NCBI GenBank assembly: GCA_028817435.1
Contig: JAPPPQ010000015.1
Span: 1-64,000 of the forward strand
Direction of reading: 5' to 3'
DNA length: 64,000 nucleotides
DNA from: Deltaproteobacteria bacterium
Lineage (GTDB): Bacteria; Myxococcota_A; UBA9160; UBA6930
This document shows positions 24,543-34,911 of the stretch, one piece after another. The position numbers were made by a program, and so were the translations under genes. The notes under the pieces are model-generated. The model made no database searches. It saw only the letters and a program-made list of their open reading frames with translations, and was not told where the DNA came from. Every line of letters begins with the position of its first letter. The stretch's first letter is position 1.

Positions 24543-25484
24543 GTGGCGCAGCGGAATTCAGGGGCGTGGCGCGCGTATCCGGTGGACGCCGCCGCCGCGG
24601 GCCTGCGCCTCGATGCCTTTTTGGCCGCGGCGCTGGGCGTATCCCGCGCCGGGGCGCGCCGGGCGCTGCTTTTGGGCGGTGTGCGCGTGGACGGCCGCCC
24701 CGCGCCGCTGGCCGCCAAGGGCCGCGCCCTTTGCAGCGGCCAGCGGGTGGAGGTGCAAGCGCAGGCCGCCGCCCCGCCCCGCGCGCTGCGCCCGCTGCCC
24801 GCCCCGGAGCTGCCGCTGTGCCTGCTGGCCGAAGGCCCCGGCTGGCTGGCGGTGGACAAGCCCGCCGGCACGCCGGTGCACCCCCTGCTTCCCGGCGAGC
24901 GCGGCGCGCTGCTGAACGCCCTGGTGGCGCGCCGCCCGGAGGTATTTGGCGTGGGCGAGGGCGGTTTGCGCAGCGGCGTGGTGCATCGCCTGGATGTGCA
25001 GACCTCGGGCGTGCTGCTCTTTGCCACAAACGCGGCGCGCTGGCGCGAACTGCGCGGCGCGTTTCGCAGCCGCCGCATTGCAAAGTGGTATCGCGCGCTG
25101 GTGCACGGGCGCATGGAGGGCGCGGGCGAACTGGCGCTGCATCTGCATGTGGCGCAGCACCGCCCCGCCCGCGTGCGCGCCGTTCCGGCGGATGCGCCGC
25201 GCTCGCGCCTTTGCACACTGCGCTGGCGCGCCCTTACCCCACTGCGCGGCGCAACCCTGCTGGAAGTGCGGCCGCGCAGCGGCTTCCTGCATCAGGTGCG
25301 CGCCTCGCTCGCGCACATCGGCCACCCGCTGCTCGGCGATACCGCCTACGGCGCACCGCCCACCCCCGGCATTTCCCGCCATATGCTGCACGCCGCCCGC
25401 ATCGCCTGGCGCAACATCCAAGCCGAAAGCCCCACCCCACCCGACTTCACCGCCGCACAAAATGCGCTGGCGCAGATGGGGTAA
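24543..25484 (+). CDS. RluA-family pseudouridine synthase with S4 domain
   Basis: LRLDAFLAAALGVSRAGARRALLLGGVRVDG (S4), VVHRLDVQTSGVLLFA catalytic motif. Confidence 0.92.
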   Translation: MAQRNSGAWRAYPVDAAAAGLRLDAFLAAALGVSRAGARRALLLGGVRVDGRPAPLAAKGRALCSGQRVEVQAQAAAPPRALRPLPAPELPLCLLAEGPGWLAVDKPAGTPVHPLLPGERGALLNALVARRPEVFGVGEGGLRSGVVHRLDVQTSGVLLFATNAARWRELRGAFRSRRIAKWYRALVHGRMEGAGELALHLHVAQHRPARVRAVPADAPRSRLCTLRWRALTPLRGATLLEVRPRSGFLHQVRASLAHIGHPLLGDTAYGAPPTPGISRHMLHAARIAWRNIQAESPTPPDFTAAQNALAQMG

Positions 25485-25489
25485 TTGAT

Positions 25490-25960
25490 TCATTTGCCGG
25501 TGTGGCCGCTCGCGGTCTCGTGACAGCCGTGACAAAGACACAAGCTGCGGTTGATCCAACCGGCCCAGGCGATGCTCGACGCGCCCAGCAGGTCTCCGGC
25601 AATTTGCACGGCGGAGCCGTGATCCAGCCACAAATGCACGGACAGCAGCACGATGAAGCCGGCTATCGTCAACATCACCGGACGGCGGTCGCCGTGAACC
25701 GGGTAGGTTGCGAGCACGCCGAAACCAGCGACGACGACGATGACGCCCAGAAAAATCCATTCCGTTGCAGGGGAAAAGACTGCGCCGAACACACCGGACG
25801 ATAGGTCGTGGTGCGCCGCCAAAAAGGGCAACGCCAGCAGGGCCACCGGCGTGAGCGCGCAATGCACGGCGCAAATGAGCGAAATGAGGGAAGCGGCTCG
25901 TGACAGCCTGGCGCCTGCGGCAATCATTCCAATCCTCCGTGGCAATTCGGGCCGATGCAT
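25490..25960 (-). CDS. MerC-domain membrane protein
   Basis: ICAVHCALTPVALLALPFL, four TM helices, C-terminal Cys-rich CLCHGCHETASGH. Confidence 0.75.
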   Translation of the reverse strand: MHRPELPRRIGMIAAGARLSRAASLISLICAVHCALTPVALLALPFLAAHHDLSSGVFGAVFSPATEWIFLGVIVVVAGFGVLATYPVHGDRRPVMLTIAGFIVLLSVHLWLDHGSAVQIAGDLLGASSIAWAGWINRSLCLCHGCHETASGHTGK

Positions 25961-25993
25961 CCGATCCGACGCGGCGGCACCATAGCACGCGGT

Positions 25994-26689
25994 TCACCGC
26001 AGTGCGGCGGCGTGGCGGGCGCGGGATTCGATGGCGGCGAAGTCGCCGGCGCGGAGCAGGGGTGGGGGAGCGAGCCAGGAGGCGCCGATGCAGGCGACAT
26101 TGGGGCAGCGGAGGTAGGCGGGGGCGCTCTGTTCGGTGATGCCGCCGGTGGGGCAGAAGCGCAGCTCGGGCAGCACGGGGGCGATGGCCTGCAGGAGTTT
26201 TGCGCCGCCCGCGCTTTCGGTGGGGAAGAACTTTTGCCGCGCGAAGCCGAGGGCGGCGAGTTGCATCATCTCTGTCGGTGTGGCGGCGCCGGGCAGGGCG
26301 GGGACGGGGGCTTCGGCCAGCGCCCGCGCCAAGCCGGGCGGCGCGCCGGGCGCTACCAGAAATTGCGCGCCGGCTGAGACAGCCGAATTGATCTGCGCGG
26401 GGCTGCGCAGCGTGCCGCAGCCGATTTTGAGTTCGGGCAACTCGGCGCGCAGCGCGCGGATTGCCGGCAGCGCGGCTGCGCTGCGCAGTGTGATCTCCAG
26501 CACCGCAATGCCGCCCGCCAACAGCGCGCGCCCAAGTGCAACCGCCTGCGCTGCATCGTCCACCACGGCTACCGGAATCACCGGGGAGAGCGCGAGAATG
26601 CGATCCAGCGCCGCGAGCTTTTCACCGCTGTTTGCGCTCTTTGCGTCCGCCGCGCGCACAATCTCCGCCGTTTTCGCGCGCTCAGACAT
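25994..26689 (-). CDS. eda: 2-dehydro-3-deoxy-phosphogluconate (KDPG) aldolase
   Basis: [41 protein letters not shown]; overlaps edd. Confidence 0.93.
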   Translation of the reverse strand: MSERAKTAEIVRAADAKSANSGEKLAALDRILALSPVIPVAVVDDAAQAVALGRALLAGGIAVLEITLRSAAALPAIRALRAELPELKIGCGTLRSPAQINSAVSAGAQFLVAPGAPPGLARALAEAPVPALPGAATPTEMMQLAALGFARQKFFPTESAGGAKLLQAIAPVLPELRFCPTGGITEQSAPAYLRCPNVACIGASWLAPPPLLRAGDFAAIESRARHAAALR

Positions 26690-28508
26690 CGGCTGCGCCG
26701 TCGCCGAACAAGGTGCTTGCGCCGCGCTCGGCAGAGCCGATGCGGGCGCGGGCGTCGGCGAAGAGCTCGCGGCCCATGCCGTGGCTGTGCGCGGCCAAAT
26801 TTGCGCGGGCGGGCGCGCGCTGCTCGAAGCCGGGGGCCAGCGCGTTCAGCTTGCCGCCCGCGCAATCCAGCAAAATGGGATCGCCGTCGCGCAGTTTGGC
26901 GAGAGCGCCGCCGCACAGCGCCTCGGGATCCAGATGCAACGCGGCGGGCACCTTGCCGGATGCGCCGGACATACGGCCGTCGGTCACCAGCGCCACGGCA
27001 AAGCCGCTGCTCTGCAGCGCGCCCAGCACCGGGCTCAGTTTGTGAAGCTCGGGCATGCCGTTGGCGCGCGGCCCCTGAAAGCGCAGCACGCAGACCACAT
27101 CGTGCCGCAGCCCGCCCGCGCGGTAGGCTTCAATCAGCTCGTCCTGATCATCGAAGACGCGGGCGGGCGCTTCGACGCGCCAGTGCTCGGGCGCAACTGC
27201 AGACACCTTGGCGATGGCGCGGCCCAGGTTGCCGGTGAGCAGCCGCAGTCCGCCATCTGCGGCAAAGGGTTCGGCCGCACTGCGCAGCACCTCGGCGTCG
27301 CCGCTCTGCGCGGCGGCGGGCCGCCAGCCCAGCCGGCCTTCTTCCAAAAAAGGCGCGCGCGCGTAGCGCGAGAGTCCCGGCCCGGCCACGGTCTGCACAT
27401 CTTCGTGCAGCAGCCCCGCGGCGAGCAATTCGCGGATGGCGAAGGGCAGCCCGCCCGCGGCGGCAAAGTGATTCACATCGGCGTCGCCGTTGGGATACAC
27501 GCGGGCAATCAACGGCACCGCGGCGCTCAGTTCGGCGAAATCCGTCCAATCCGTCTCGAGTCCCGCGGCGCGGGCCATGGCCACCAGGTGGATAGTGTGA
27601 TTGGTCGAGCCGCCGGTGGCGAGCAGGCCCACCATGCCGTTTACCAGCGCGGTTTCATCCAGCACGCGGCCCACCGGGGTGTAGTCGCGGCCGCGGGTCA
27701 GTTGCAGCACGCGGCGCGCGGCTTCGGCGGTCAGCGCTTCGCGCAGCGGCGTTCCCGGATTCACAAAGCTCGCGCCGGGCAGGTGCAGGCCCATGAATTC
27801 CATCAGCATTTGGTTGGTGTTGGCGGTGCCGTAGAAGGTGCAGGTGCCGGGGCTGTGGTAGCTGGCCTGCTCGGCGCGCAGCAGATCGGCGCGGTCGGCG
27901 CGGCCTTGTGCAAATGCCTCGCGCACCTTCGCCTTTTGCCGGTTCGGCAGGCCCGAAGGCATGGGGCCCGCCGGCACCAGAATGGCCGGCAGGTGGCCGA
28001 AGGCCAGCGCGGCGATGCACAGCCCCGGCACAATCTTGTCGCAAACTCCGAGCAGCAGCGCGCCGTCGAAGAGATCGTGGGAGAGCGCAATCGCCGCGGA
28101 CTGCGCAATCACATCGCGGCTCAGCAGCGAGAGCTCCATGCCCGGCCGCCCCTGAGTCACGCCGTCGCACATGGCGGGCACGCCGCCGGCAAACTGCGCC
28201 ACGCCGCCGGCTTCCCGCGCCGCGCGCTTCAACAGCTCGGGATAGCCGCCGAGGGGCTGATGCGCCGAGAGCACATCGTTGTAGGCGGAGACGATGGCGA
28301 TGTTTTGCGCCGCGCCGCGCGCCAGCGCGTGCTTGTCCGCCCCCGGACAAGCGGCGACGCCGTGGGCCAGATTGCCGCAAGAGAGCGCGCTGCGCGGCTC
28401 GCGCTCTGCGGCGCGGGCAATGCCGTCCAGGTAGCGCCGCCGCCCGCGCCGGCTGCGGCGGCGGATGCGCTCGGTCACGGCCTCAATAACGGGATGCAGA
28501 TTGGGCAT
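26682..28508 (-). CDS. edd: 6-phosphogluconate dehydratase
   Basis: [60 protein letters not shown]. Confidence 0.95.
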   Translation of the reverse strand: MPNLHPVIEAVTERIRRRSRRGRRRYLDGIARAAEREPRSALSCGNLAHGVAACPGADKHALARGAAQNIAIVSAYNDVLSAHQPLGGYPELLKRAAREAGGVAQFAGGVPAMCDGVTQGRPGMELSLLSRDVIAQSAAIALSHDLFDGALLLGVCDKIVPGLCIAALAFGHLPAILVPAGPMPSGLPNRQKAKVREAFAQGRADRADLLRAEQASYHSPGTCTFYGTANTNQMLMEFMGLHLPGASFVNPGTPLREALTAEAARRVLQLTRGRDYTPVGRVLDETALVNGMVGLLATGGSTNHTIHLVAMARAAGLETDWTDFAELSAAVPLIARVYPNGDADVNHFAAAGGLPFAIRELLAAGLLHEDVQTVAGPGLSRYARAPFLEEGRLGWRPAAAQSGDAEVLRSAAEPFAADGGLRLLTGNLGRAIAKVSAVAPEHWRVEAPARVFDDQDELIEAYRAGGLRHDVVCVLRFQGPRANGMPELHKLSPVLGALQSSGFAVALVTDGRMSGASGKVPAALHLDPEALCGGALAKLRDGDPILLDCAGGKLNALAPGFEQRAPARANLAAHSHGMGRELFADARARIGSAERGASTLFGDGAADV

Positions 28509-28518
28509 GGCCGTCTCC

Positions 28519-29271
28519 TCAAGCCGCCCAGTGAAGCTCCACGGGAACGCGCCGCTGGCAGAGTAGCGCGCAGATGGGCAGCGCCGTCTGCTCGCGCCCT
28601 GCTGTGCGGGCGGAGCTTTCCGGGGCCGCGCTCTGTTCCAAAGCGCGCAACGCCACTGCGCGCTTTTCGCTTCCCGTGATGGCGATGAAAATGCGCCGCG
28701 TTTGCATCAGCGCCGCAAAGGTAAGGGTGACGCGCAGCGGCACGGGGGCGGCTACCGGACTCTCTCCCGCGTGAATGGCGGCGACCAGCGCGCTGTCTGC
28801 GGCGTCTGCACCGCGCAGTGCGGTTTTCAGGCCGCGCGCCCCGGCGAACCACGAGAGCGTGTGGCCGTCCGGGCCCATGCCGAGCAGGGCGGCGTCGAAG
28901 GGCAGCGCGGCGGCGGCGCGGGTGCAAAGCTCTGCGGCGGCGTCGAAAGGATCGGCATCGCGGGTGTGCAGCGAAATCAACTGCGCGCCCGTTGCGCCGA
29001 AGTTGCGCGCGAGCAGAGCGGCGTTGCTGTGGGGGCTGGTCGCGGGGACCCAACGCTCGTCGGAGGGCAGCACGGAGACGCGGCGCCAATGGAGATTGGC
29101 GCGGGCCAGCGCGGCGTAAACCGGGTCCGGCGTCGAGCCGCCGCAGGCCACCAGCGTGGCGCGGCCCGCGCTGTCGAGGCCGTGCCGCAGTTCCGCTTCC
29201 AGTTGCCGCGCCAGGGCGCGGGCCCAGCCGTCGCGGTCTGCGTGCTCGCGCCACGCGGCGGGCGCGCTCAC
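28519..29271 (-). CDS. pgl: 6-phosphogluconolactonase
   Basis: [44 protein letters not shown]. Confidence 0.92.
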   Translation of the reverse strand: MSAPAAWREHADRDGWARALARQLEAELRHGLDSAGRATLVACGGSTPDPVYAALARANLHWRRVSVLPSDERWVPATSPHSNAALLARNFGATGAQLISLHTRDADPFDAAAELCTRAAAALPFDAALLGMGPDGHTLSWFAGARGLKTALRGADAADSALVAAIHAGESPVAAPVPLRVTLTFAALMQTRRIFIAITGSEKRAVALRALEQSAAPESSARTAGREQTALPICALLCQRRVPVELHWAA

Positions 29272-30734
29272 GGCAGTTCTTCCGACCAGGAGCGGCCGTC
29301 GCGCTCCACCAGCGCCACGGCGGCGGAAGGCCCCCAGCTTCCCGAGGCGTAGCCGGCGGGGGCTTCGTCGCCGCGCTCCCAGGCTTCGAGAATGGGCTCC
29401 ACCCAGCGCCAGGCGGCCTCCACCTCGTCCCGGCGCATGAAGAGCGTCTGATTGCCGCGCACCACATCCATCAGCAGCCGCTCGTAGGCGTCGGGGGTGC
29501 GCGACTTGAAGCGGTCGGCGAAGGAGAGATTCAGCGTGGCGGGCTTGATGCGCATGCTGCCGAGGCCCGGCTCTTTCGTCATCAAGTCCAGCTTGATGCC
29601 TTCGTCGGGCTGCAGCCGGATCACCAGGCGGTTGGCTTCCAGCCGCCCCGCGCCCGGCTGGAAGATGGAGTGCATGACCGGCTTGAAGGTCACCACAATT
29701 TCCGAGGCGCGCACCGGCAGGCGCTTGCCGGTGCGCAGGTAAAAAGGCACCCCCGCCCAGCGCCAGTTGCCGATCTCCGCCTTGATGGCGCAGAAGGTTT
29801 CGGTGCGGCTGTCGCCGGGCACATCGTCTTCTTCCGCATAGCCCCGGGCGGCCGCGCCCTCCGCCGCGCCCCGGCGATACTGCCCGCGCACGGTCTTCGC
29901 CCGCACGGCGTCGCCGGTAATGGGCCGCAGCGCGCGCAACACCTTCAGCTTCTCGTCGCGCACGCAGTCCGCGTCGAAATCCACCGGCGGCTCCATGGCG
30001 GTGAGGCAGAGCAACTGCAGCAGATGGTTCTGCACCATGTCGCGCAGCGCGCCCACATCGTCGTAATAAGCGCCGCGCCCCTCCACGCCCACGGTTTCGG
30101 AGACGGTGATCTGAATGTGATCCACGGCGTGCGCGCTCCAGAGCGGCTCGAAGAGCGAGTTGGCAAAGCGCAGCGCCATCAAATTTTGCACGGTCTCCTT
30201 GCCCAGGTAGTGATCCACGCGGTAAATCGCGCTCTCGTCGAAGATTGCGCCGACGCCGTCGTTGATGGCCCGCGCGCTCGCCAGGCTGGAGCCGATGGGC
30301 TTTTCCAGCACGATGCGCGCGCGCGGCGCGGCGAGGCCCTGCGCCGAGATGTTCTCTGCGATGATTTGGAAGAGCCGCGGCGCGGTGGCCAGGTAGAAGA
30401 CGCGGATGCCGTCGCCGCGGCCGCGCAGCATTTCCTCCAGCGCATCCCAGCTCGCGCCGGGCACGCCGGCGTCCAGCGTCACATGGAAGAGCCGCTCCGC
30501 AAAAGCGCGAAAGCTCCCGGCCTCAAAGCCGTCCTGCGCCGCGCGCTTGAGACCAGCTTCCACCCGCGCGAGAAATTCCTCCCGCGCCAGAGGCTTGCGC
30601 GAAATCGCCAGCACCCGCGCGTCATGCGGAAACTCTCCTTCCCGCAGCCGGTGATAAAAGGCGGGGTAGAGCTTGCGCAGGGCGAGGTCGCCCGTGCCGC
30701 CGAAGACGATGTAATCGAAGCTTTCCATCTGCAT
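29268..30734 (-). CDS. zwf: Glucose-6-phosphate 1-dehydrogenase
   Basis: YIVFGGTGDLALRKLYPAFYHL-like start, RVDHYLGKETVQNLMALRFAN. Confidence 0.95.
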   Translation of the reverse strand: MQMESFDYIVFGGTGDLALRKLYPAFYHRLREGEFPHDARVLAISRKPLAREEFLARVEAGLKRAAQDGFEAGSFRAFAERLFHVTLDAGVPGASWDALEEMLRGRGDGIRVFYLATAPRLFQIIAENISAQGLAAPRARIVLEKPIGSSLASARAINDGVGAIFDESAIYRVDHYLGKETVQNLMALRFANSLFEPLWSAHAVDHIQITVSETVGVEGRGAYYDDVGALRDMVQNHLLQLLCLTAMEPPVDFDADCVRDEKLKVLRALRPITGDAVRAKTVRGQYRRGAAEGAAARGYAEEDDVPGDSRTETFCAIKAEIGNWRWAGVPFYLRTGKRLPVRASEIVVTFKPVMHSIFQPGAGRLEANRLVIRLQPDEGIKLDLMTKEPGLGSMRIKPATLNLSFADRFKSRTPDAYERLLMDVVRGNQTLFMRRDEVEAAWRWVEPILEAWERGDEAPAGYASGSWGPSAAVALVERDGRSWSEELP

Positions 30735-30748
30735 TCCCCGCGCTGCGT

Positions 30749-31231
30749 TCAGAGGTTTGGGTTTTCGTAAAGCTCGAGCAGCATTCCGCCGCGCAGCGCC
30801 GGGCCTTCCAGGTAGGCCCAGCGCGCCTGCAGCTCCGGCATTTCGTGCGACCACACCACCGCAAAGCCCCGGGCCAGCAGTGCATCGCGTTGCGCGTTCA
30901 GGTTCGGGACGATGAAGCGGATGTGCTGCACGCCCTCGCCGTGCCGCGCCAGAAATTCGCTGTGCGGACTCTCGCCGGAGACCACCTCGATCAACTCAAT
31001 CTCGACCGGCCCCGAGCGGCCAAAGGCCAGGCGCAGCGTCACATCCGCCCGCCGCCCGCGAAACAGGCAGCCGCTGAGCGCCGTATCGAGAAAAGTGAAG
31101 GGCCCGAAGAGCGGCGCGAAGGTTTCCAGCGCGCGATCCAGATCCTTCACCACATAGCCAACCTGGTCCAGCGGCGGCAGCCCGAGCTCGGCAGCAGTCG
31201 CGGCGAGCGAAGCGGCGCTTTGGTTCTGCAT
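30749..31231 (-). CDS. VOC/glyoxalase-fold protein
   Basis: LDQVGYVVKDLDRALETFAPLFGPF; GVQHIRFIVPNLNAQRDALLARG. Confidence 0.8.
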   Translation of the reverse strand: MQNQSAASLAATAAELGLPPLDQVGYVVKDLDRALETFAPLFGPFTFLDTALSGCLFRGRRADVTLRLAFGRSGPVEIELIEVVSGESPHSEFLARHGEGVQHIRFIVPNLNAQRDALLARGFAVVWSHEMPELQARWAYLEGPALRGGMLLELYENPNL

Positions 31232-31899
31232 CAGCGCTTTCGCAGCAGGGTGAGGCCGTCGGCGATGGGGAGCATGACGCACTCCACGCGGGGATCGGCG
31301 GCGGCGCGGGTGTTGAAATCGCGGATGGCGCGGGTTTGCTCGTCCTGCACCGACTCGTCGGCGACGCGGCCCAGCCACAGCACATTGTCCACCAAAATCA
31401 GGCCGCCGGGGCGCAGCCGGGGCAGCAGCGCTTCCAGGTAGCCGGGGTAGCCGGTCTTGTCGGCGTCCACAAAGGCCAGGTCGAATTGCTCCGCCTCGGG
31501 CAGCGCCAGCAGGCTCTCTTGCGCGGGGCCGAGGCGCAGCGCAATGCGCCCGTCCAGCCCCGCCTCGCGCCAGTAGCGCCGCGCAATCTGCGTCCATTCC
31601 TCGGAGGTGTCGAGGCAGAGCAGCGAGCCGTCTTCGGGCAGGCCCCGCGCAATGCAGAGCGCCGAGTAGCCGGTGAAGGTGCCGATCTCCACCGCCCGCT
31701 TCGCGCCCATGATGCGGGCCAGCAGCGTCATGAATGCGCCCTGCTCCGGCGCAATCTGCATCATCGAAATGCCGCCCAGCGCGCGGGTCTCTTCCATGAG
31801 CCGCTGCTGCAGCGCGTCGGGGGGCGTGCCGTGGGCCACCAAGTAGGCGTGCACTGCGGCGCTGAGGCCGATGCCCTTCGGCGCGGGCGCTTCGGGCAC
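31231..31899 (-). CDS. O-methyltransferase (caffeoyl-CoA OMT-like)
   Basis: AVEIGTFTGYSALCIARGLP, FDLAFVDADKTGYPGYLE, LILVDNVLWLGRV. Confidence 0.9.
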   Translation of the reverse strand: MPEAPAPKGIGLSAAVHAYLVAHGTPPDALQQRLMEETRALGGISMMQIAPEQGAFMTLLARIMGAKRAVEIGTFTGYSALCIARGLPEDGSLLCLDTSEEWTQIARRYWREAGLDGRIALRLGPAQESLLALPEAEQFDLAFVDADKTGYPGYLEALLPRLRPGGLILVDNVLWLGRVADESVQDEQTRAIRDFNTRAAADPRVECVMLPIADGLTLLRKR

Positions 31900-31902
31900 G
31901 GC

Positions 31903-32226
31903 TCAGCCCTCGCCCTGCTGCTGCAAATGCAGCGCGCGGGCCTGCTCGGCTTCGGCCTCGGGAATCATCCCCTTCTGCTGGTAGAGGCGCGAGAGGCCGG
32001 TGTGGGCCAGGGGGTCGTCGGGGGTGAGGGCGGTGAGCCGCAGCGCGGCCTCGATGGCGGAATCGAGCTCGCCGCTCTTTTCCAGCGCCATGGCCAGGCC
32101 GTTCCAGGCGATGGCGAAATTGGGGTCGGTTTCGACGGCGCGCCGGTAGCCTGCCACCGCCTCGGGCAGGCGGCCTGCGACATAGTGGGCAAAGGCCTCC
32201 CGGTAGATGGCGCGCGCTTCGCTCAT
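31903..32226 (-). CDS. Small TPR protein
   Basis: Tandem TPR pattern AVAGYRRAVETDPNFAIAWNGLAMALEKSGELDSAIEAALR. Confidence 0.7.
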   Translation of the reverse strand: MSEARAIYREAFAHYVAGRLPEAVAGYRRAVETDPNFAIAWNGLAMALEKSGELDSAIEAALRLTALTPDDPLAHTGLSRLYQQKGMIPEAEAEQARALHLQQQGEG

Positions 32227-32305
32227 AGCCCGTTATTATAATGGGGCGGCGGCGCGCCGTCCGCCGCGCGGCGGCGTGCCGCGCCGCAAATTCCGGGGAG
32301 GACTT

Positions 32306-34024
32306 ATGCGCAAATTCATCATCTTCCTGATTTTGCTCGGCGGGCTGGGCTATGCGGGCTGGTTCTTTCTGCTGGAAGAGCCGCAGATCGAGAGCGGCAG
32401 CACGCTGGTGTTGAAGCTGGAAGGCGAGTATGTGGAGGACAGCGTGAGCGCGCTGAGCCAGCTCATCGGCTCGCCGCCGCAATCGCTGGTGGGGCTGCTC
32501 TCGCAGCTTCGCCGGGCCGAGGGCGATTCGCGCATTGAGCGCGTGCTGTTGCGCGTGCGCCACCTGGATATCGGTTGGGGCCAGGGTGGCGAGATCCGCG
32601 AGGCGCTGCGCGCGCTCTCCGAGGCGAAGGAGACCGTGGCGCTGCTCGAATACGAGGGCTACGGCAACCTCGAATATTATGTGGCCAGCGCGGCAGACCG
32701 CGTAATTGCCAACCCCGCCGCCAGCACGCCCTTCGTCGGCCTGGCCGCCGAGTTCCTGTTCCTCGGCGAGAGCTTCGAGAAGCTCGGCATTGAGTTCGAG
32801 TATGAGCGCATCGGCCGCTACAAGAGCGCCGTCGAGGGCTTCGCCGGCCGCCGCATGAGCGACGCCAACCGCGAGATGCAGACCGCGCTGCTCGACGCCA
32901 TGGAGGCGCGCTTCCTCTCGCAAATTGCCGCCGCCCGCGGCGTGGAGGAAGAGCAGCTGCGCGCCGCCGTGGCCGCCGCCCCCACCTCTCCCCGGGGCAT
33001 GCGCGAGCACGCGCTGGTGGATTCCGTATCGGACTACGCCGAGGTGCTGCGCGATCTGGGCAATCCGGCGCTGGTGGACGGCGAAACCTGGGCCCGGGCT
33101 GCGTCCGAAGCAGAGAGCGCCACGCCTCCCCACCGCATCGCCCTGATCTACGGCAGCGGCGTGGTGGTGACCGGCGAGGCCAACCCCCGCAGCGGGCAGG
33201 TGATGGCCTCGGACACGCTGGCCGAGGCGCTGCGCGAAGCCTCGCGGGACGACGGCATCAAGGCCATCGTTTTGCGCATCAACAGCCCGGGCGGCTCGCC
33301 GCTGGCTTCGGAGATGATCTGGCGCGCCGTCCGCGCGGCGCGGACCGAGGGCAAGCCCGTCATCGTCTCCATGTCGGATCTGGCGGCCTCCGGCGGTTAC
33401 TATGTGGCCAGCGCGGCGGACCGCATCGTGAGCCGCCCCGAAACGCTCACCGGCTCCATCGGCGTCTTCGTGCTGCGCCCGGTGCTGGCCGGGCTCTTCG
33501 ACAAGCTGGGCGTCGGCGTGGATTCCCTCACCCGGGGCGAGCACGCAGATATGCTGCTGCTCTCCGCGCCGCTCTCCCCCGAATCCCGCGCTGTGCTGCG
33601 CCGGGATGTGGCGGCGCTCTACGAGACCTTTCTCACCCGCGTGGCCGAAGGCCGCGGCATGGAGCGCGATGCGGTGGACGCCGTGGGCCGGGGCCGCGTC
33701 TGGACCGGCGATCAGGCGCTGGCCCTCGGTCTGGTGGACCGCCTCGGCGGCCTGCGCGAGGCCGTGGCGCTGGCGCTGGAACAGGTGGGCGTCAAGCCCG
33801 ATGCCGAGGTGACGCTGGTGGAGTTCCCGCGCCCGCGGCCCTTCCTGCAGCAGTTGGCCGATCTGGCGGCGCCGCGCTCCCCTTCCCTGGGGCTGGCCGA
33901 AGCCGGGCGCGCCGTGCCTTTGGCGCCGCTGCCCGCCTCGCTGCGGCGCTTGCTCCCCGGCGTGGCGCACCTGCAGCCCGGCGCGCCGCTGCTGCTGCCC
34001 ACCGCCTGGGTGGAAATCCGCTGA
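32306..34024 (+). CDS. sppA: Signal peptide peptidase SppA (long, two-domain form)
   Basis: N-terminal TM, LEYYVASAADRV and VSMSDLAASGGYYVASAADRIVS duplicated domains. Confidence 0.92.
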   Translation: MRKFIIFLILLGGLGYAGWFFLLEEPQIESGSTLVLKLEGEYVEDSVSALSQLIGSPPQSLVGLLSQLRRAEGDSRIERVLLRVRHLDIGWGQGGEIREALRALSEAKETVALLEYEGYGNLEYYVASAADRVIANPAASTPFVGLAAEFLFLGESFEKLGIEFEYERIGRYKSAVEGFAGRRMSDANREMQTALLDAMEARFLSQIAAARGVEEEQLRAAVAAAPTSPRGMREHALVDSVSDYAEVLRDLGNPALVDGETWARAASEAESATPPHRIALIYGSGVVVTGEANPRSGQVMASDTLAEALREASRDDGIKAIVLRINSPGGSPLASEMIWRAVRAARTEGKPVIVSMSDLAASGGYYVASAADRIVSRPETLTGSIGVFVLRPVLAGLFDKLGVGVDSLTRGEHADMLLLSAPLSPESRAVLRRDVAALYETFLTRVAEGRGMERDAVDAVGRGRVWTGDQALALGLVDRLGGLREAVALALEQVGVKPDAEVTLVEFPRPRPFLQQLADLAAPRSPSLGLAEAGRAVPLAPLPASLRRLLPGVAHLQPGAPLLLPTAWVEIR

Positions 34025-34089
34025 GCCCCGAGGCCCCGCCCCGCGCCGCACCGGCGGCAGCCCCGGCGCAAATTGCCGCCGAAGATGGC

Positions 34090-34887
34090 GTGCTGCTCTG
34101 CGCCGAAGCCCACGGCGCGGGCGAGCCGCTGATTCTCTCGCCGGGCTTTTGCCAAACCCGGGAGAACTTCCGCCCGCAGGTCGCGCCTCTCACCACCGCC
34201 GGCTTCCGCGTCATTCTCTGGGACTACCGGGGCCACGGCCAGAGCGATGCACCGGCAGATCCCGCCGCCTACAGCATGGAGCGGGTGACCGGCGATTTGC
34301 GCTGCGTGCTGGACTGGGCCGCGCCGGGGCAGCGCGCCGTGGTGGGCGGGCTTTCCTTCGGCGGGCTGGCATCGCAGCACTTTGCGCTGGCCCACCCGGA
34401 GCGGGTGAGCGCGCTGCTGCTCATTGCCAGCGGCCCGGGCTTCAAGCGCGCCGAGGCCCAGGCCGCCTGGCAGGGGCAGGTGGAGCGGACGGCGGCCTAT
34501 CTGGAGCGGCGCGGGTTTGCCGGCTACGCCGCCGGCCCGGCCGGCCCCGCCGCCATTGGCCTGCGCCCGGAACTGCCGGCGGCGCAGGCCGCCGCCCGCG
34601 CCATCGAGGCTCAGAGCCCGCAGGGCGTCGCCCACTTCGGCCGCCGCGTGGCCGGCCCCGCCCCCGCCACGCTGGACCGGCTCGCCGAACTCGCCATGCC
34701 CGCTTTGGTGCTGGTGGGCGCCCTGGACCGGGATTACACGCGGGCCGCCGAGGTAATGGCCGCCCGGCTGCCCAACGCCCGCCATGTGGTAATCGAAGCG
34801 GCCGGCCACTGCGTCAACCTCGAGCGCGCCGCCGAATTCAACCGCGCCGTCCTCGACTTCCTGCAGAGCCGCCCGGCCCCCGCCTGA
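34090..34887 (+). CDS. Alpha/beta hydrolase
   Basis: DYRGHGQSDAP, VVGGLSFGGLASQHFAL, AAGHCVNLE; start may lie slightly upstream. Confidence 0.85.
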   Translation: MLLCAEAHGAGEPLILSPGFCQTRENFRPQVAPLTTAGFRVILWDYRGHGQSDAPADPAAYSMERVTGDLRCVLDWAAPGQRAVVGGLSFGGLASQHFALAHPERVSALLLIASGPGFKRAEAQAAWQGQVERTAAYLERRGFAGYAAGPAGPAAIGLRPELPAAQAAARAIEAQSPQGVAHFGRRVAGPAPATLDRLAELAMPALVLVGALDRDYTRAAEVMAARLPNARHVVIEAAGHCVNLERAAEFNRAVLDFLQSRPAPA

Positions 34888-34911
34888 CCCGGCCCCCCGC
34901 TCCGGACGCGC

